NCBI RefSeq assembly: GCF_965279545.1
Contig: NZ_OZ257250.1
Span: 2,232,001-2,296,000 of the forward strand
Direction of reading: 5' to 3'
DNA: 64,000 nucleotides
Origin: Methylibium sp965279545
GTDB taxonomy: Bacteria; Pseudomonadota; Gammaproteobacteria; Burkholderiales; Burkholderiaceae_C
Part shown: positions 48,074 through 56,749 of the stretch, piece by piece
Layout: every line of letters starts with the position of its first letter
Numbering within the stretch: the stretch's first letter is position 1
Program-made: the position numbers and the translations under genes
The notes under the pieces: model-generated
The model's database searches: none
The model's input: only the letters and a program-made list of their open reading frames with translations
Told to the model about the DNA's origin: nothing

Positions 48074-48391
48074 ATGGCCCTGCATCCCAACTCCAGCCTG
48101 CCGATCGCGCTGCCGATCGGCGAGGCCCTCTCGCGGTCGGAGCCGCTCGTGCGGCTGCAGTCCCTCTTGCGCGAATCGAACGCGCGTTTCGATGTGATCC
48201 GCCCGCTGCTCCCCGCCGCGCTGGCCACGCACGTACGGCCGGGGCCGGTGGACGAGCAAGGCTGGGCGCTGCTTGCAGGCAACGCGGCCGTGGCGGCCAA
48301 GTTGCGGCAGTTGCTGCCCCGTTTCGAGGCCGCGCTGCAGCAGCAGGGCTGGAAGGGTAACCCGATCCGCATCCGGGTTCAATCGAGCTGA
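48074..48391 (+). CDS. DUF721/DciA-like protein
   Basis: The 105-residue protein has the pattern seen in DUF721 (DciA-related) proteins: SEPLVRLQSLLRESNARFDVIRPLLPAALATHVRPGPVDEQGWALLAGNAAVAAKLRQLLPRFE. DciA loads the replicative helicase in bacteria lacking DnaC/DnaI. This copy is short, and the assignment also leans on its place beside M23-secA, where DUF721 genes commonly occur in this order. It has no signal peptide. Confidence 0.65.
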   Translation: MALHPNSSLPIALPIGEALSRSEPLVRLQSLLRESNARFDVIRPLLPAALATHVRPGPVDEQGWALLAGNAAVAAKLRQLLPRFEAALQQQGWKGNPIRIRVQSS

Positions 48392-48481
48392 TCCGGGCGC
48401 TGGGCGGACAAGCCGCAATACTGCACACGCAGCAGCGCCTTCGAGCCGAGCACCACCATGACCCGCCAGGCTCTGGAAAGT

Positions 48482-48520
48482 GCGGGCGCCCCCGCCCTCC
48501 CGGCGGGGCTGCGCGCCCGC
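48482..48520. terminator. GC-rich nested hairpin between convergent genes
   Basis: CCCCGCC and GGCGGGG (48490-48508) form a 7-bp stem with a 5-nt loop, flanked by GCGGGCGC and GCGCCCGC for an outer stem. It lies just before the stop of the monooxygenase-like gene in a convergent gap. There is no T-tract. Confidence 0.45.
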
Positions 48521-48823
48521 TCAGCCGGGCAGCTTGGCGGCGAGTACGTCGACCTGCTCGATCTGCGGCGCCATGGCCAACAGGTCGGAGGCCTGGGCCA
48601 TCAGGGCGGCGGCGATCCGGCCACCGAGGTGTGCCTGGCGGCCAGCCTCGTCGACAAAGGCGTCGAAGATGCCGTAAGTCGAGGGCCCCAGCTTCAGCGC
48701 GAACCACACCGGCGTGAACGCTTCCTCCTGGGCCAGCGGCAGGCCACCTTTCAGAAAGGCTTCGACCTCGGCCTCCTTGCCAGGCTTGGCTTCGAGGCGG
48801 ACGAGCAGTGCGAACTTGACCAT
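48521..48823 (-). CDS. Antibiotic-biosynthesis-monooxygenase (ABM) domain protein
   Basis: The 100-residue ABM-fold protein starts MVKFALLVRLEAKPGKEAEVEAFLKGGLPLAQEE, then WFALKLGPSTYGIFDAFVDEAGRQAHLGG. Such small dimeric proteins include quinol monooxygenases (YgiN type) and related heme or quinone-handling enzymes. The substrate is unknown. It is divergent from the GlxA-type regulator; the 98-bp gap should hold both promoters, so the regulator may control it. Confidence 0.82.
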   Translation of the reverse strand: MVKFALLVRLEAKPGKEAEVEAFLKGGLPLAQEEAFTPVWFALKLGPSTYGIFDAFVDEAGRQAHLGGRIAAALMAQASDLLAMAPQIEQVDVLAAKLPG

Positions 48824-48921
48824 GGCCTTGCTCCTGAAGGATTGAAATGGAGCCGCCAGTCTGAACCGGGAACCTGCACGGAGCCAGTGGCAAGACTGAC
48901 ATTGGCGATACTATTCCTGCC

Positions 48922-49902
48922 ATGCGCATTCACGTGCTTGCCTTCGATGGCCTGTTCGACACCGGCCTGGCCACCGTGCTCGACACCTTGTCCACCGCCA
49001 ACGAGCTGGCCGCGGCCGGCGGCGAGCCCAGGGCAACACCGTTCGAGGTCACGGTCATGGGCCTGCGCCGCAGCGTGCGCACCGGCCAGGGCCTGGCGGT
49101 GCCGGTGACGCCGGTCAGGCGCGGCGCACCGCCCGACGCGGTCGTCATCCCGGCGCTCGGCGCCAAGCAGCCAGGGCCCTTGCGCGACCGCCTCGCGCGG
49201 CCCGACATCCTCGAGGCCGGCGCACTGCTGCGCGAGTGGGCGGGGCGAGGCACGCTCGCCTGCGCCGCCTGCACCGGCACCTTCGTGCTCGCGGGCAGTG
49301 CGCTGCTCGAGGGCAAGGCGGCCACCACGACCTGGTGGCTCGCACCGCTGTTCAGGGAGCTCTACCCGCGCGTCGCGCTCGACGAGTCGCGCATGCTGGT
49401 GAGCTCGGCGCACTGCGTGACCGCCGGTGCCGCGTTGGCCCACCTGGACCTCGCGCTGTGGCTGGTGCGGCGTGCCAGCCCGGCGCTGGCCGCGTTGACC
49501 GCGCGCTACCTGGTGGTCGACCCGCGGCCCTCGCAGGCCGCGTTCGTGATTCCCGACCACCTGGCACATGCCGACCCGCTGGTCGAGCGCTTCGAGCATT
49601 GGGCGCGGCAGCGCATGGCCCGCGGCTTCTCGCTTGCCGACGCGGCCCGCGCCACCGGCGCCAGCGAGCGCACGCTCGCGCGCCGGCTCCACGCGGTGCT
49701 GGGCAAGACACCGCTGTCCTATTTCCAGGAGCTGCGCGTCGAACGCGCCGTGCACCTGCTGCAAACCAGCCGCTACAGCGTCGAGCAGATCGCCGCACAG
49801 GTCGGCTATGCCGACGGCGTGACGCTGCGCAGCCTGCTGCGCCGCAAGCTCGGGCGCGGGGTGCGTGAATTGCGTGCCAACGCCATCGGCGCTGCGGGCT
49901 GA
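48922..49902 (+). CDS. GlxA-family AraC-type transcriptional regulator
   Basis: The 326-residue protein has an N-terminal DJ-1/PfpI-like domain (about 1-190; VLAFDGLFDTGLATVLDTLSTAN, the nucleophile-elbow-like CAACTGTFVLA, and AHCVTAGAALAHLDLALWLV). A C-terminal AraC helix-turn-helix pair follows (about 220-320; RMARGFSLADAARATGASERTLARRLHA, SVEQIAAQVGYADGVTLRSLLRRKLG). GlxA-type proteins are transcription activators or repressors. Targets are unknown; the divergent ABM gene is a candidate. Confidence 0.9.
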   Translation: MRIHVLAFDGLFDTGLATVLDTLSTANELAAAGGEPRATPFEVTVMGLRRSVRTGQGLAVPVTPVRRGAPPDAVVIPALGAKQPGPLRDRLARPDILEAGALLREWAGRGTLACAACTGTFVLAGSALLEGKAATTTWWLAPLFRELYPRVALDESRMLVSSAHCVTAGAALAHLDLALWLVRRASPALAALTARYLVVDPRPSQAAFVIPDHLAHADPLVERFEHWARQRMARGFSLADAARATGASERTLARRLHAVLGKTPLSYFQELRVERAVHLLQTSRYSVEQIAAQVGYADGVTLRSLLRRKLGRGVRELRANAIGAAG

Positions 49903-49936
49903 GCCTGCGCTGCGGCCCGCCGCCCCGCTAGGGTCT

Positions 49937-49963
49937 GTTCACACCAGGCAAGCCAGTGTGAAC
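49937..49963. terminator. Inverted repeat between convergent glxA-like and lolD genes
   Basis: GTTCACAC (49937-49944) and GTGTGAAC (49956-49963) are perfect 8-bp inverted repeats with an 11-nt loop in the short convergent gap. This fits a bidirectional terminator, though T-tracts are lacking. Confidence 0.45.
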
Positions 49964-49968
49964 GGGCT

Positions 49969-50667
49969 CTAAGGCTGCAGCGTCCCGCGGTCCAGCCGCA
50001 CGCGCCGGCCGCAGCGCGCCGCCAGCGCGTCGTCGTGCGTCACCATCACGTAAGCCGTGCCCTGGGCGCGCGCGAGTTCGAGCATCAGCGCGAACACGCC
50101 GTCGGCGGTGCCGCGGTCGAGATTGCCGGTCGGCTCGTCGGCCAGCACGCAGGCCGGTCGCGTGACCAGCGCCCGCGCGACCGCGACCCGCTGGCGCTCG
50201 CCGCCCGACAGCTCGGACGGCCGGTGCGCCATGCGCGCGGTCAGGCCCACCGACGCCAGCATCGCGTGCGCCTGCTCGTGGGCCGCCTCGCGCGGCAGGC
50301 GCCGGATCAGCAGCGGCATCGCCACGTTGTCGAGCGCGCTGAACTCGGGCAGCAGGTGGTGGAACTGGTAGATGAAGCCGAGGTGCCGGTTGCGCCAGGC
50401 GCCCTGGGCGGCGGCGTTCATCGCGGCAAAGTCGCGGCCCATCAGCTGCACGCTGCCGGCGCTCGGCGTGTCGAGCCCACCGAGCAGGTGCAGCAGCGTG
50501 CTCTTGCCCGAGCCCGACGCGCCCACCACCGCCAGCGTCTCGCCGCGCGTCACCTGCAGGTCCACGCCGCGCAGCACCGTCACGTCGAGCCCGCCCTCGG
50601 TGTAGCGCTTGTGCAGCCCACGGGCCTGCAGCACGGCGGCGCCCGGCGCCGACAGCGGCTCACTCAT
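49969..50667 (-). CDS. lolD: Lipoprotein-releasing ABC transporter ATPase LolD
   Basis: The 232-residue ABC ATPase has Walker A VVGASGSGKSTLLHLLGGLD near residue 48, Q-loop YQFHHLLPEFSALDNVAMPL (LolD-like), signature LSGGERQRVAVARAL, Walker B CVLADEPTGNLD and the H-loop VTHD. It powers release of outer-membrane lipoproteins from the inner membrane. The start overlaps the lolC stop by 8 bp, so lolC and lolD form an operon. Confidence 0.93.
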   Translation of the reverse strand: MSEPLSAPGAAVLQARGLHKRYTEGGLDVTVLRGVDLQVTRGETLAVVGASGSGKSTLLHLLGGLDTPSAGSVQLMGRDFAAMNAAAQGAWRNRHLGFIYQFHHLLPEFSALDNVAMPLLIRRLPREAAHEQAHAMLASVGLTARMAHRPSELSGGERQRVAVARALVTRPACVLADEPTGNLDRGTADGVFALMLELARAQGTAYVMVTHDDALAARCGRRVRLDRGTLQP

Positions 50668-51916
50668 AGCGCAGGGCCTGGGCCGGCTGCACGCGGCTGG
50701 CGCGCCAGCTCGGATAGATCGTGGCGACGAAGGCCAGCAGCAGCGACATCAGCCCGATCGGCACGATGTCGGCCGACTGCGGATCGCTCGGCATGCGGCT
50801 GATCAGGTAGATGCTGCCGGGCAGGAAGCTGGCATTGAACAGGTGCTCCAGCGCCGGCACGATGACGTCGATGTTGAGCGACACCAGCAGGCCCAGCGCC
50901 AGCCCGGCCGCCGTGCCGATGACCCCCGAGGCCGCGCCCTGGACCATGAAGATGCCCATGATCGAGCGCGGGCTCGCGCCCAGCGTGCGCAGGATCGCGA
51001 TGTCGGCCTGCTTGTCGGTCACCGTCATCACCAGCGTGCTGACCAGGTTGAAGGCGGCCACCGCGACGATCAGCGTGAGGATGATGAACATCATGCGTTT
51101 CTCGAGCTGCACCGCGTCGAACCAGTTGCGGTTGGTGCGCGTCCAGTCGCGCACGCTGACCGCCGGGCCGAGCTGCTCGGCCAGCTCGAAGCCGACGCGT
51201 CGCGCCTGCTGCTGGTCGCGCAGGCGCAGCTGCACGCCGGTCGGTCCGTCGACGCGGAACAGCCGCGCCGCGTCGTCGATGTGCATCAGCGCCAGGCCGC
51301 TGTCGTACTCGTAGTGGCCGGCGTTGAAGGTGCCCACCACCGTCATCTGCTTAAGCCGCGGCACCACGCCGGCCGGCGTGACCTGGCCGTTCGGCGTGAC
51401 CAGCGTGACCGGGTCGCCGACCTTCACCCCCAGCGTGCGCGCCAGCTCGCCGCCGAGCACGATGCCCCAGGCACCGGGCTTGAGCCCGGCAAAAGCGCCG
51501 TCCAGCGACCGCGCCGCGAGCGGCGTGACGTTCGCCTCCTCGGCCGGATCGATGCCGCGCACGACGGCGCCGCGCATGTCCTCGCCGCGCGCGATCAGCG
51601 CCTGCGTCGCGATGAAGGGTGCTGCCCCCAGCACTTCGGGGTGGCTGCGGGCCGCCGCCGCCGTGGCGCGCCAGTCGGGCAGCGCGTTGCCGTGGGCCTC
51701 GAATATCTCGACATGCGCGATGACGCTGAGCATGCGGTCGCGCACCTCCTTCTGGAAGCCGTTCATCACCGACAGCACGATGATCAGCGCCGCCACCCCG
51801 AGCGCGATGCCGAGCATCGACACGCCGGAGATGAAGGAGATGAAGCCGTTGCGCCGCCCGCTGCGGCCGGCGCGGGTGTAGCGCCAGCCGATGGTGAGTT
51901 CGTAGGGCCAGTGCAT
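50660..51916 (-). CDS. lolC: Lipoprotein-releasing permease LolC/LolE family
   Basis: The 418-residue permease begins MHWPYELTIGWRYTRAGRSGRRNGFISFISGVSMLGIALGVAALIIVLSVMNGFQKEVRDRMLSV, the LolC/E signature. Four membrane helices are visible: one near residue 25-50 and three at the C-terminus within the FtsX domain. The periplasmic domain lies between. Only one LolC/E-type gene is present, so the complex is probably a LolF-like homodimer with LolD. Confidence 0.93.
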   Translation of the reverse strand: MHWPYELTIGWRYTRAGRSGRRNGFISFISGVSMLGIALGVAALIIVLSVMNGFQKEVRDRMLSVIAHVEIFEAHGNALPDWRATAAAARSHPEVLGAAPFIATQALIARGEDMRGAVVRGIDPAEEANVTPLAARSLDGAFAGLKPGAWGIVLGGELARTLGVKVGDPVTLVTPNGQVTPAGVVPRLKQMTVVGTFNAGHYEYDSGLALMHIDDAARLFRVDGPTGVQLRLRDQQQARRVGFELAEQLGPAVSVRDWTRTNRNWFDAVQLEKRMMFIILTLIVAVAAFNLVSTLVMTVTDKQADIAILRTLGASPRSIMGIFMVQGAASGVIGTAAGLALGLLVSLNIDVIVPALEHLFNASFLPGSIYLISRMPSDPQSADIVPIGLMSLLLAFVATIYPSWRASRVQPAQALRYE

Positions 51917-51957
51917 GAGCAGCGGGATGCTACCCGAGGCGTTCCGGCGGGGGACGA

Positions 51958-52509
51958 TCAGGGACCGATCGCGGCGGAGGTGCGGTCGAGCCGGATGAAA
52001 CCCTCGCGGTTGGGCATCCTCACGGCGGGCAAGGTGCTGGCGCTCATCTCGTCGCGCTCCGCAACGATGCCGTTGGCGAACAACAGGTAGGCGGTGACCG
52101 CGTACACCTCGTCGTCGGTCAGGGAGCCGGGGCGCTCGAACGGCATCGCGCGACGCACATAGTCGAAGACGGTCGTCGCGAACGGCCAGTACTGGCCAAC
52201 GGTCTTGTCCGGCCAGGGGCTGGCCGTCAGCGGGGCCCGGCCGACCAGCCGCACGCTGTTGCCGCCGCTGCCATCCGCGCCGTGGCAGCTGGCGCACCGG
52301 CGGTCGTAGACCCGGCGGCCATCGATCGCGGTCCCGCGACCGGCCGGCAGCCCCCGGCCGTCGGGGAACACGGCAGGATCGGCCTGCACCGCCGCGGCGG
52401 CCGTGATCGGCCGGCCAAGCCGCGGCGATGCCGGCGCGGGGGTCTGCGCGAGCACCGGCGCCGCCACGATGGACAGCAGCGCCACCGCGCAGCGGACCCG
52501 CCTAGGCAT
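51958..52509 (-). CDS. SoxD-like cytochrome c subunit of sulfite dehydrogenase
   Basis: The 183-residue protein has a signal peptide (VALLSIVAAPVLAQ) and a single haem site CASCH near residue 72 with GADGSGGNSVRLVGR. The Met ligand is probable in RAMPFERPGSLTDDEVYAVTAYLL. It should accept electrons from the molybdenum enzyme encoded just upstream, whose gene overlaps its start by 8 bp. The length and motifs fit the SoxD/SorB-like class. Confidence 0.8.
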   Translation of the reverse strand: MPRRVRCAVALLSIVAAPVLAQTPAPASPRLGRPITAAAAVQADPAVFPDGRGLPAGRGTAIDGRRVYDRRCASCHGADGSGGNSVRLVGRAPLTASPWPDKTVGQYWPFATTVFDYVRRAMPFERPGSLTDDEVYAVTAYLLFANGIVAERDEMSASTLPAVRMPNREGFIRLDRTSAAIGP

Positions 52510-53860
52510 AGACGTGGCTCACGTAGCCATGGGCATCGACCTCCCACGAGACGATGGCGTTGTAGTGGTAGAAGCCCTGGCGCCCGCGCGCGGCCACCAG
52601 CGCACCGCGCGTCGGCTGCACGTGGCCGGTCTCGTCGGTGGCGCGGCTTTGCAGAACGCAAGGCCGCCCATCCCAGCGCCACGCGGCGCGAAAGCGCGTC
52701 AGGCAGCGCGGCAGCACCGGCTCCTGCAGAGCCGCCACCGCCCAGGTCGCGCCGCCGTCGGCCGACACCTCGACCCGGCGGATGCGCCCCCGTCCGCTCC
52801 AGGCCAGACCGCGGATCTCGTACAGGTTCGGCCCCTGCAGACTCTGCCCATGGGACGGCGAGGTGATGACCGACTTGGCTTCCATCACGAACGCGAACTG
52901 ACGCGCCTGGCCGGACGGCAGCAACTCCGTGTAGCGCGCGGTCTCGTTGCGCGCCATCGCCGGCTGGTCGCCGAGCTGCAGGCTGCGCAGCCACTTGACG
53001 CTGAGCACCGCCTTCCAGCCCGGCACGATCAGCCGCACCGGGTAGCCGTTGTCGGGACGCAGGCGCTCGCCGTTCTGGTACAGCGCCACCAGGCAATCGT
53101 CCAGTGCCTTGTCCAGCGGCAGGCTGATGTGCATCGCGCCGGCATCGGCACCGGTGGCCACGACCCAGTTCGCGCCGGGCTCGATACCCGCCTCGTCCAG
53201 CAGCACCGCGAGCGGCACGCCGGTCCACTCGCTGCACGACACCAGACCGTGCACCAGGTTCACCGGGCGCTCGACCGGCTCCTCGAACCAGCCGGCGCTG
53301 CTGTTGCCGGCGCACTCCAGGAAGAGCTGCTGCGAACGCATCGGGTAGCGCAGCAGCGTGTCGATGCCGAAGGTCAACGGCTGCCGCACCCGGCCGTGAA
53401 CGAGCAGCCGGTGGTGTGCGGGATCGATCTCCGGCACGCCGCTGTGGTTGCGCACGAAGTGCAGCCCGTTCGGCGTGAGGCTGCCTTCGAGCCGGTCGAT
53501 CGGTGTCCAGGCCGCGCCGTTGCCGGACACCTGGCGGTAGTTGATGCCGATCCGGCGGATCACCCGCTGCTCGTGGACCGACGGCAGGCCGTACTCGGAA
53601 AATGCGCCGCCCGGCTCCTGCGCCGACGGCGGCATGGCGGCCTCATCCGCCGCGAGGTCTGCCGACGGCCCTGCGGCCGCGGCCGGCGCCGGCGCCGGCT
53701 CGGCCGCCAAGGCCGAAACCAGCACCACGCCCCGGCGCATGAACACGCGGCGGTGCAGCAGCCCGCCGCCGGCAACCGGCTGCAGGTCGTCGCCCGTCGG
53801 ATGCGGATCGACGCTCGGGGGGTTTGGCATTCGAGGGGCCGAAAGGAAAAGAGTGCGCAT
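52502..53860 (-). CDS. SoxC-like sulfite dehydrogenase molybdopterin subunit
   Basis: The 452-residue protein has a twin-arginine-type leader (HRRVFMRRG then a hydrophobic Ala-rich stretch), then a sulfite-oxidase fold. The molybdenum-ligating Cys is in LFLECAGNSSAGWFEEP near residue 155, and the dimerisation (Mo-co_dimer) domain covers about 300-430. GGGAGG about 10 nt upstream supports ATG 53860; a second ATG at 53830 lacks one. With the cytochrome downstream it forms a periplasmic sulfur-oxidising pair. No soxXYZAB genes are in the window, so this is an orphan soxCD-like unit. Divergent from the rpfE-like gene. Confidence 0.85.
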   Translation of the reverse strand: MRTLFLSAPRMPNPPSVDPHPTGDDLQPVAGGGLLHRRVFMRRGVVLVSALAAEPAPAPAAAAGPSADLAADEAAMPPSAQEPGGAFSEYGLPSVHEQRVIRRIGINYRQVSGNGAAWTPIDRLEGSLTPNGLHFVRNHSGVPEIDPAHHRLLVHGRVRQPLTFGIDTLLRYPMRSQQLFLECAGNSSAGWFEEPVERPVNLVHGLVSCSEWTGVPLAVLLDEAGIEPGANWVVATGADAGAMHISLPLDKALDDCLVALYQNGERLRPDNGYPVRLIVPGWKAVLSVKWLRSLQLGDQPAMARNETARYTELLPSGQARQFAFVMEAKSVITSPSHGQSLQGPNLYEIRGLAWSGRGRIRRVEVSADGGATWAVAALQEPVLPRCLTRFRAAWRWDGRPCVLQSRATDETGHVQPTRGALVAARGRQGFYHYNAIVSWEVDAHGYVSHVYA

Positions 53861-53959
53861 CGCACTCTATCCTCCCGCCGTTCGGCGCGATGCGCGTCAC
53901 CGCACGACCGCCGAGCCGAGGCTGCGTGGCGCCCGGCATGCGCCCCGGATAATCCCTGC

Positions 53960-54889
53960 ATGCACCTCGTGATCCCGTTCGCCTCGAGCTTGTCGGAAGC
54001 CGGCCAGCACACGCTGCGCGATCTCGCGCTGCCCGTGCTCGCAGCCCTGCTCGCCCGGCTCACGCCGGGCGATCGCGACGAGGGCGACGAGTACCGACTC
54101 TCGCCACCGCACGAGCGGGTGCTCGCGCGGGCACTGGGCTGGCAAGGGGCCGACGGCGCCCTGCCCTGGGCCGCGCGCGCGGCCGCGGCCGACGGGCTGG
54201 ACACCGGCGAGCTGGCCTGGGGCCTGCTGAGCCCCGTGCATTGGCAGGTCGGCCGCGAGCATCTGACGATGGGTGACCCCGAAGCGCTGGGAATCGACGC
54301 CCGCGAATCACGTGCCGGCTTCGACGCGGTGCGCCCGCTGTTCGAGAGCGAGGGCTGGCTGTGCGCCTGGGGCGCGCCGACGCGCTGGTACGTCGCGCAC
54401 GCGTCGCTGACCGCGTTGCCGACCGCCTCGCTCGACCGCGTGATCGGCCGCAACCCGGACCTGTGGATGCCCGAGCACCCGGGCGCGCGCTTCGTGAAGC
54501 GGCTGCAGAGCGAGGTGCAGATGCTGCTGTACACGCACGCGCTGAACGATGCGCGCGAGGCAGCGGACAAGGAGCCGCTGAACAGCTTCTGGCTCAGCGG
54601 CTGCGGCGTGCACCAACCGGCACGGGGCGAGACGCCGCAGCGACTCGATGCGCTGCGCGCCCCGGCACTGCGCGAGGACTGGGCCGCCTGGGCCGAGGCC
54701 TGGCGCTCGATCGACGACGGGCCGCTGCGCGCGGCGCTGGCACGCGCGCGCCGTGGCGAGCCGCTGCGACTCAGCCTGTGCGGGGAGCGCCATGCACAGG
54801 ACTTCGTGCTGCAGCCGCGCGGCGTCGTGGCAGCGCTGCGCAGCCGTCTTCAGCGCCCGCACGCGGCGGCGCTGTTGGGCGCGCTTTGA
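53960..54889 (+). CDS. RpfE-like conserved protein beside recJ
   Basis: The 309-residue protein beginning MHLVIPFASSLSEAGQHTLRDLALPVL has no enzymatic motif that I recognise. Its patterns (LTMGDPEALGIDARESRAGF, LWMPEHPGARFVKRLQSEVQMLLYTHALNDARE, NSFWLSGCGV) match the conserved proteins next to recJ that are sometimes called RpfE-type regulatory proteins, after the Xanthomonas rpf cluster. It ends 8 bp before recJ, so the two are cotranscribed. A role in DNA repair or signalling is unproven. Confidence 0.7.
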   Translation: MHLVIPFASSLSEAGQHTLRDLALPVLAALLARLTPGDRDEGDEYRLSPPHERVLARALGWQGADGALPWAARAAAADGLDTGELAWGLLSPVHWQVGREHLTMGDPEALGIDARESRAGFDAVRPLFESEGWLCAWGAPTRWYVAHASLTALPTASLDRVIGRNPDLWMPEHPGARFVKRLQSEVQMLLYTHALNDAREAADKEPLNSFWLSGCGVHQPARGETPQRLDALRAPALREDWAAWAEAWRSIDDGPLRAALARARRGEPLRLSLCGERHAQDFVLQPRGVVAALRSRLQRPHAAALLGAL

Positions 54890-54897
54890 AGCCCCTC

Positions 54898-56646
54898 ATG
54901 CAGATCATCGTCCGCGACGTACCGCCCCGCACCGCCTGGTCGCTCGAGCAGGCCGGCGTGCATCCGCTGCTCGCGCGGCTGTTCGCCGCACGTGGCATCA
55001 CCGGCGCCGAGCAGCTCGACGACTCGCTGGCCCGGCTGATCGCGCCCACCGCGCTGCGAGGCGCCACCGAGGCGGCGCGGTTGCTGGCGGACGCCATCGG
55101 TGCAGGCAGGCGCATCGTCGTCGTTGCCGACTACGACTGCGACGGCGCGACCGCCTGCGCCGTGGCACTGCGCGGCCTGCGCCTGCTCGGCGCGGCACCC
55201 GACACGCTGGGCTACGTGGTGCCCGATCGCAAGCTGCACGGCTACGGGCTCACGCCGGCGATCGTCGACCTGGCCTTCGGCGTGTTCGGCGCGCAGCCGC
55301 CCGACGTGCTGGTGACGGTGGACAACGGCATCGCGAGCATCGACGGCGTGGCCCACGCCAAGGCGCGTGGCCTGCAGGTGCTGGTGACCGACCACCACCT
55401 GCCGGCACTGGCATCCACGCCCGAGGGCGACCGGGTCGAGCTGCCGGCCGCCGACGTGATCGTCAACCCCAACCAGCCCGGCTGCGGCTTCGAGAGCAAG
55501 GCCCTGGCCGGCGTCGGCGTGATGTTCTACGTGCTGCTGGCGCTGCGCGGCGAGCTGCGCGCGCGCGGCCGCTTCGACGCGGCAAGCCAGCCGAAGCTCG
55601 ATGCGTTGCTGGACCTCGTCGCGCTCGGCACCGTGGCCGACGTGGTGAAGCTCGATGCCAACAACCGCCGCCTCGTCGCGCAAGGGCTCAAGCGCATCCG
55701 TGCCGGCCGCATGCAGCCAGGCGTGCGGGCCCTGTTCGATGCCGCCGGCCGCGACCCGGTGCGCGCCAGCGGCTTCGACTTCGGCTTCGCGCTCGGGCCG
55801 CGGCTCAATGCGGCCGGACGCATGGAGAACATGACGCTGGGCATCGAGTGCCTGCTGACCGACGACCCCGGCCGCGCGACGGAGCTCGCCCAGCAGCTCG
55901 ACGCGATCAACCGCGAGCGCCGCGAGGTCGAAAGCGGCATGCGCGAGCAGGCCGAGGCGATGCTCGAAGCACTGCTGCAGCGCGACGACGCGGCCGGCGA
56001 TCCGCCCGCGGCGCTGGCGATCTACGACCCGGATTTCCACGAGGGCGTGGTCGGCATCGTCGCCTCGCGGCTCAAGGACCGCACCCACCGCCCGAGCTTC
56101 GTGTTCGCGCGCGGGCAGGACGGATTGCTGAAAGGCTCGGGCCGCTCGATCCCCGGCTTTCATCTGCGCGACGCGCTCGACCTCGTGAGCAAGCGCCACC
56201 CCGGCGTGCTCAAGCGCTTCGGTGGCCACGCGATGGCGGCGGGCGCGACGCTGGCGGAGGCCGACTTCGGCCGCTTCGGACTTGCGCTCGCGCAGGTGGC
56301 CAGCGAGTGGCTCGACGCCGCAGCGCTGCAGCGCACGCTGCGCACCGACGGCTCGCTGGGCGCCGAATACTTCAACGCCGACACGGTGCGTTCGCTCGAA
56401 GCGCAGGTCTGGGGCCAGGCCTTCGAACCACCGGTCTTCTGCGACCGGGTCGAGGTGATTTCGCAGCGGCTGGTCGGCGAAAAGCACCTGAAGCTGGCGG
56501 TGCGCCATGGCGGCGCGGTGCGCGACGCGATCTGGTTCGGCCACAGCGAACCGGTGGGCGAGCACGTGGTGCTGGCCTACCAGCTGCGCGTCGACGAATA
56601 CAACGGACGGCAGCGCGTGCAGATGATCGTGGAAGCGGCAAGCTGA
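54898..56646 (+). CDS. recJ: Single-stranded-DNA-specific exonuclease RecJ
   Basis: The 582-residue nuclease of the DHH superfamily shows motif I VVADYDCDGATAC near residue 78, motif II VTVDNGIAS, motif III LVTDHHLPA and motif IV ALGTVADVV. The DHHA1 region is near 430 (SIPGFHLRDALDLV, GGHAMAAGATL). It degrades single-stranded DNA 5'-to-3' in recombination and mismatch repair. The start MQIIVRD at 54898 follows the rpfE-like gene by 8 bp; open frames further upstream overlap that gene. Confidence 0.95.
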   Translation: MQIIVRDVPPRTAWSLEQAGVHPLLARLFAARGITGAEQLDDSLARLIAPTALRGATEAARLLADAIGAGRRIVVVADYDCDGATACAVALRGLRLLGAAPDTLGYVVPDRKLHGYGLTPAIVDLAFGVFGAQPPDVLVTVDNGIASIDGVAHAKARGLQVLVTDHHLPALASTPEGDRVELPAADVIVNPNQPGCGFESKALAGVGVMFYVLLALRGELRARGRFDAASQPKLDALLDLVALGTVADVVKLDANNRRLVAQGLKRIRAGRMQPGVRALFDAAGRDPVRASGFDFGFALGPRLNAAGRMENMTLGIECLLTDDPGRATELAQQLDAINRERREVESGMREQAEAMLEALLQRDDAAGDPPAALAIYDPDFHEGVVGIVASRLKDRTHRPSFVFARGQDGLLKGSGRSIPGFHLRDALDLVSKRHPGVLKRFGGHAMAAGATLAEADFGRFGLALAQVASEWLDAAALQRTLRTDGSLGAEYFNADTVRSLEAQVWGQAFEPPVFCDRVEVISQRLVGEKHLKLAVRHGGAVRDAIWFGHSEPVGEHVVLAYQLRVDEYNGRQRVQMIVEAAS

Positions 56647-56749
56647 GCGCATCGACGGGCCCGTGCAGGCCAGGCAACAGCCCCGCGGCGCGGTCGGCGC
56701 GCCGGCTTGGTTATGGTGTGGTCCCCGGGTCTTTGCCCGTACGACACCC

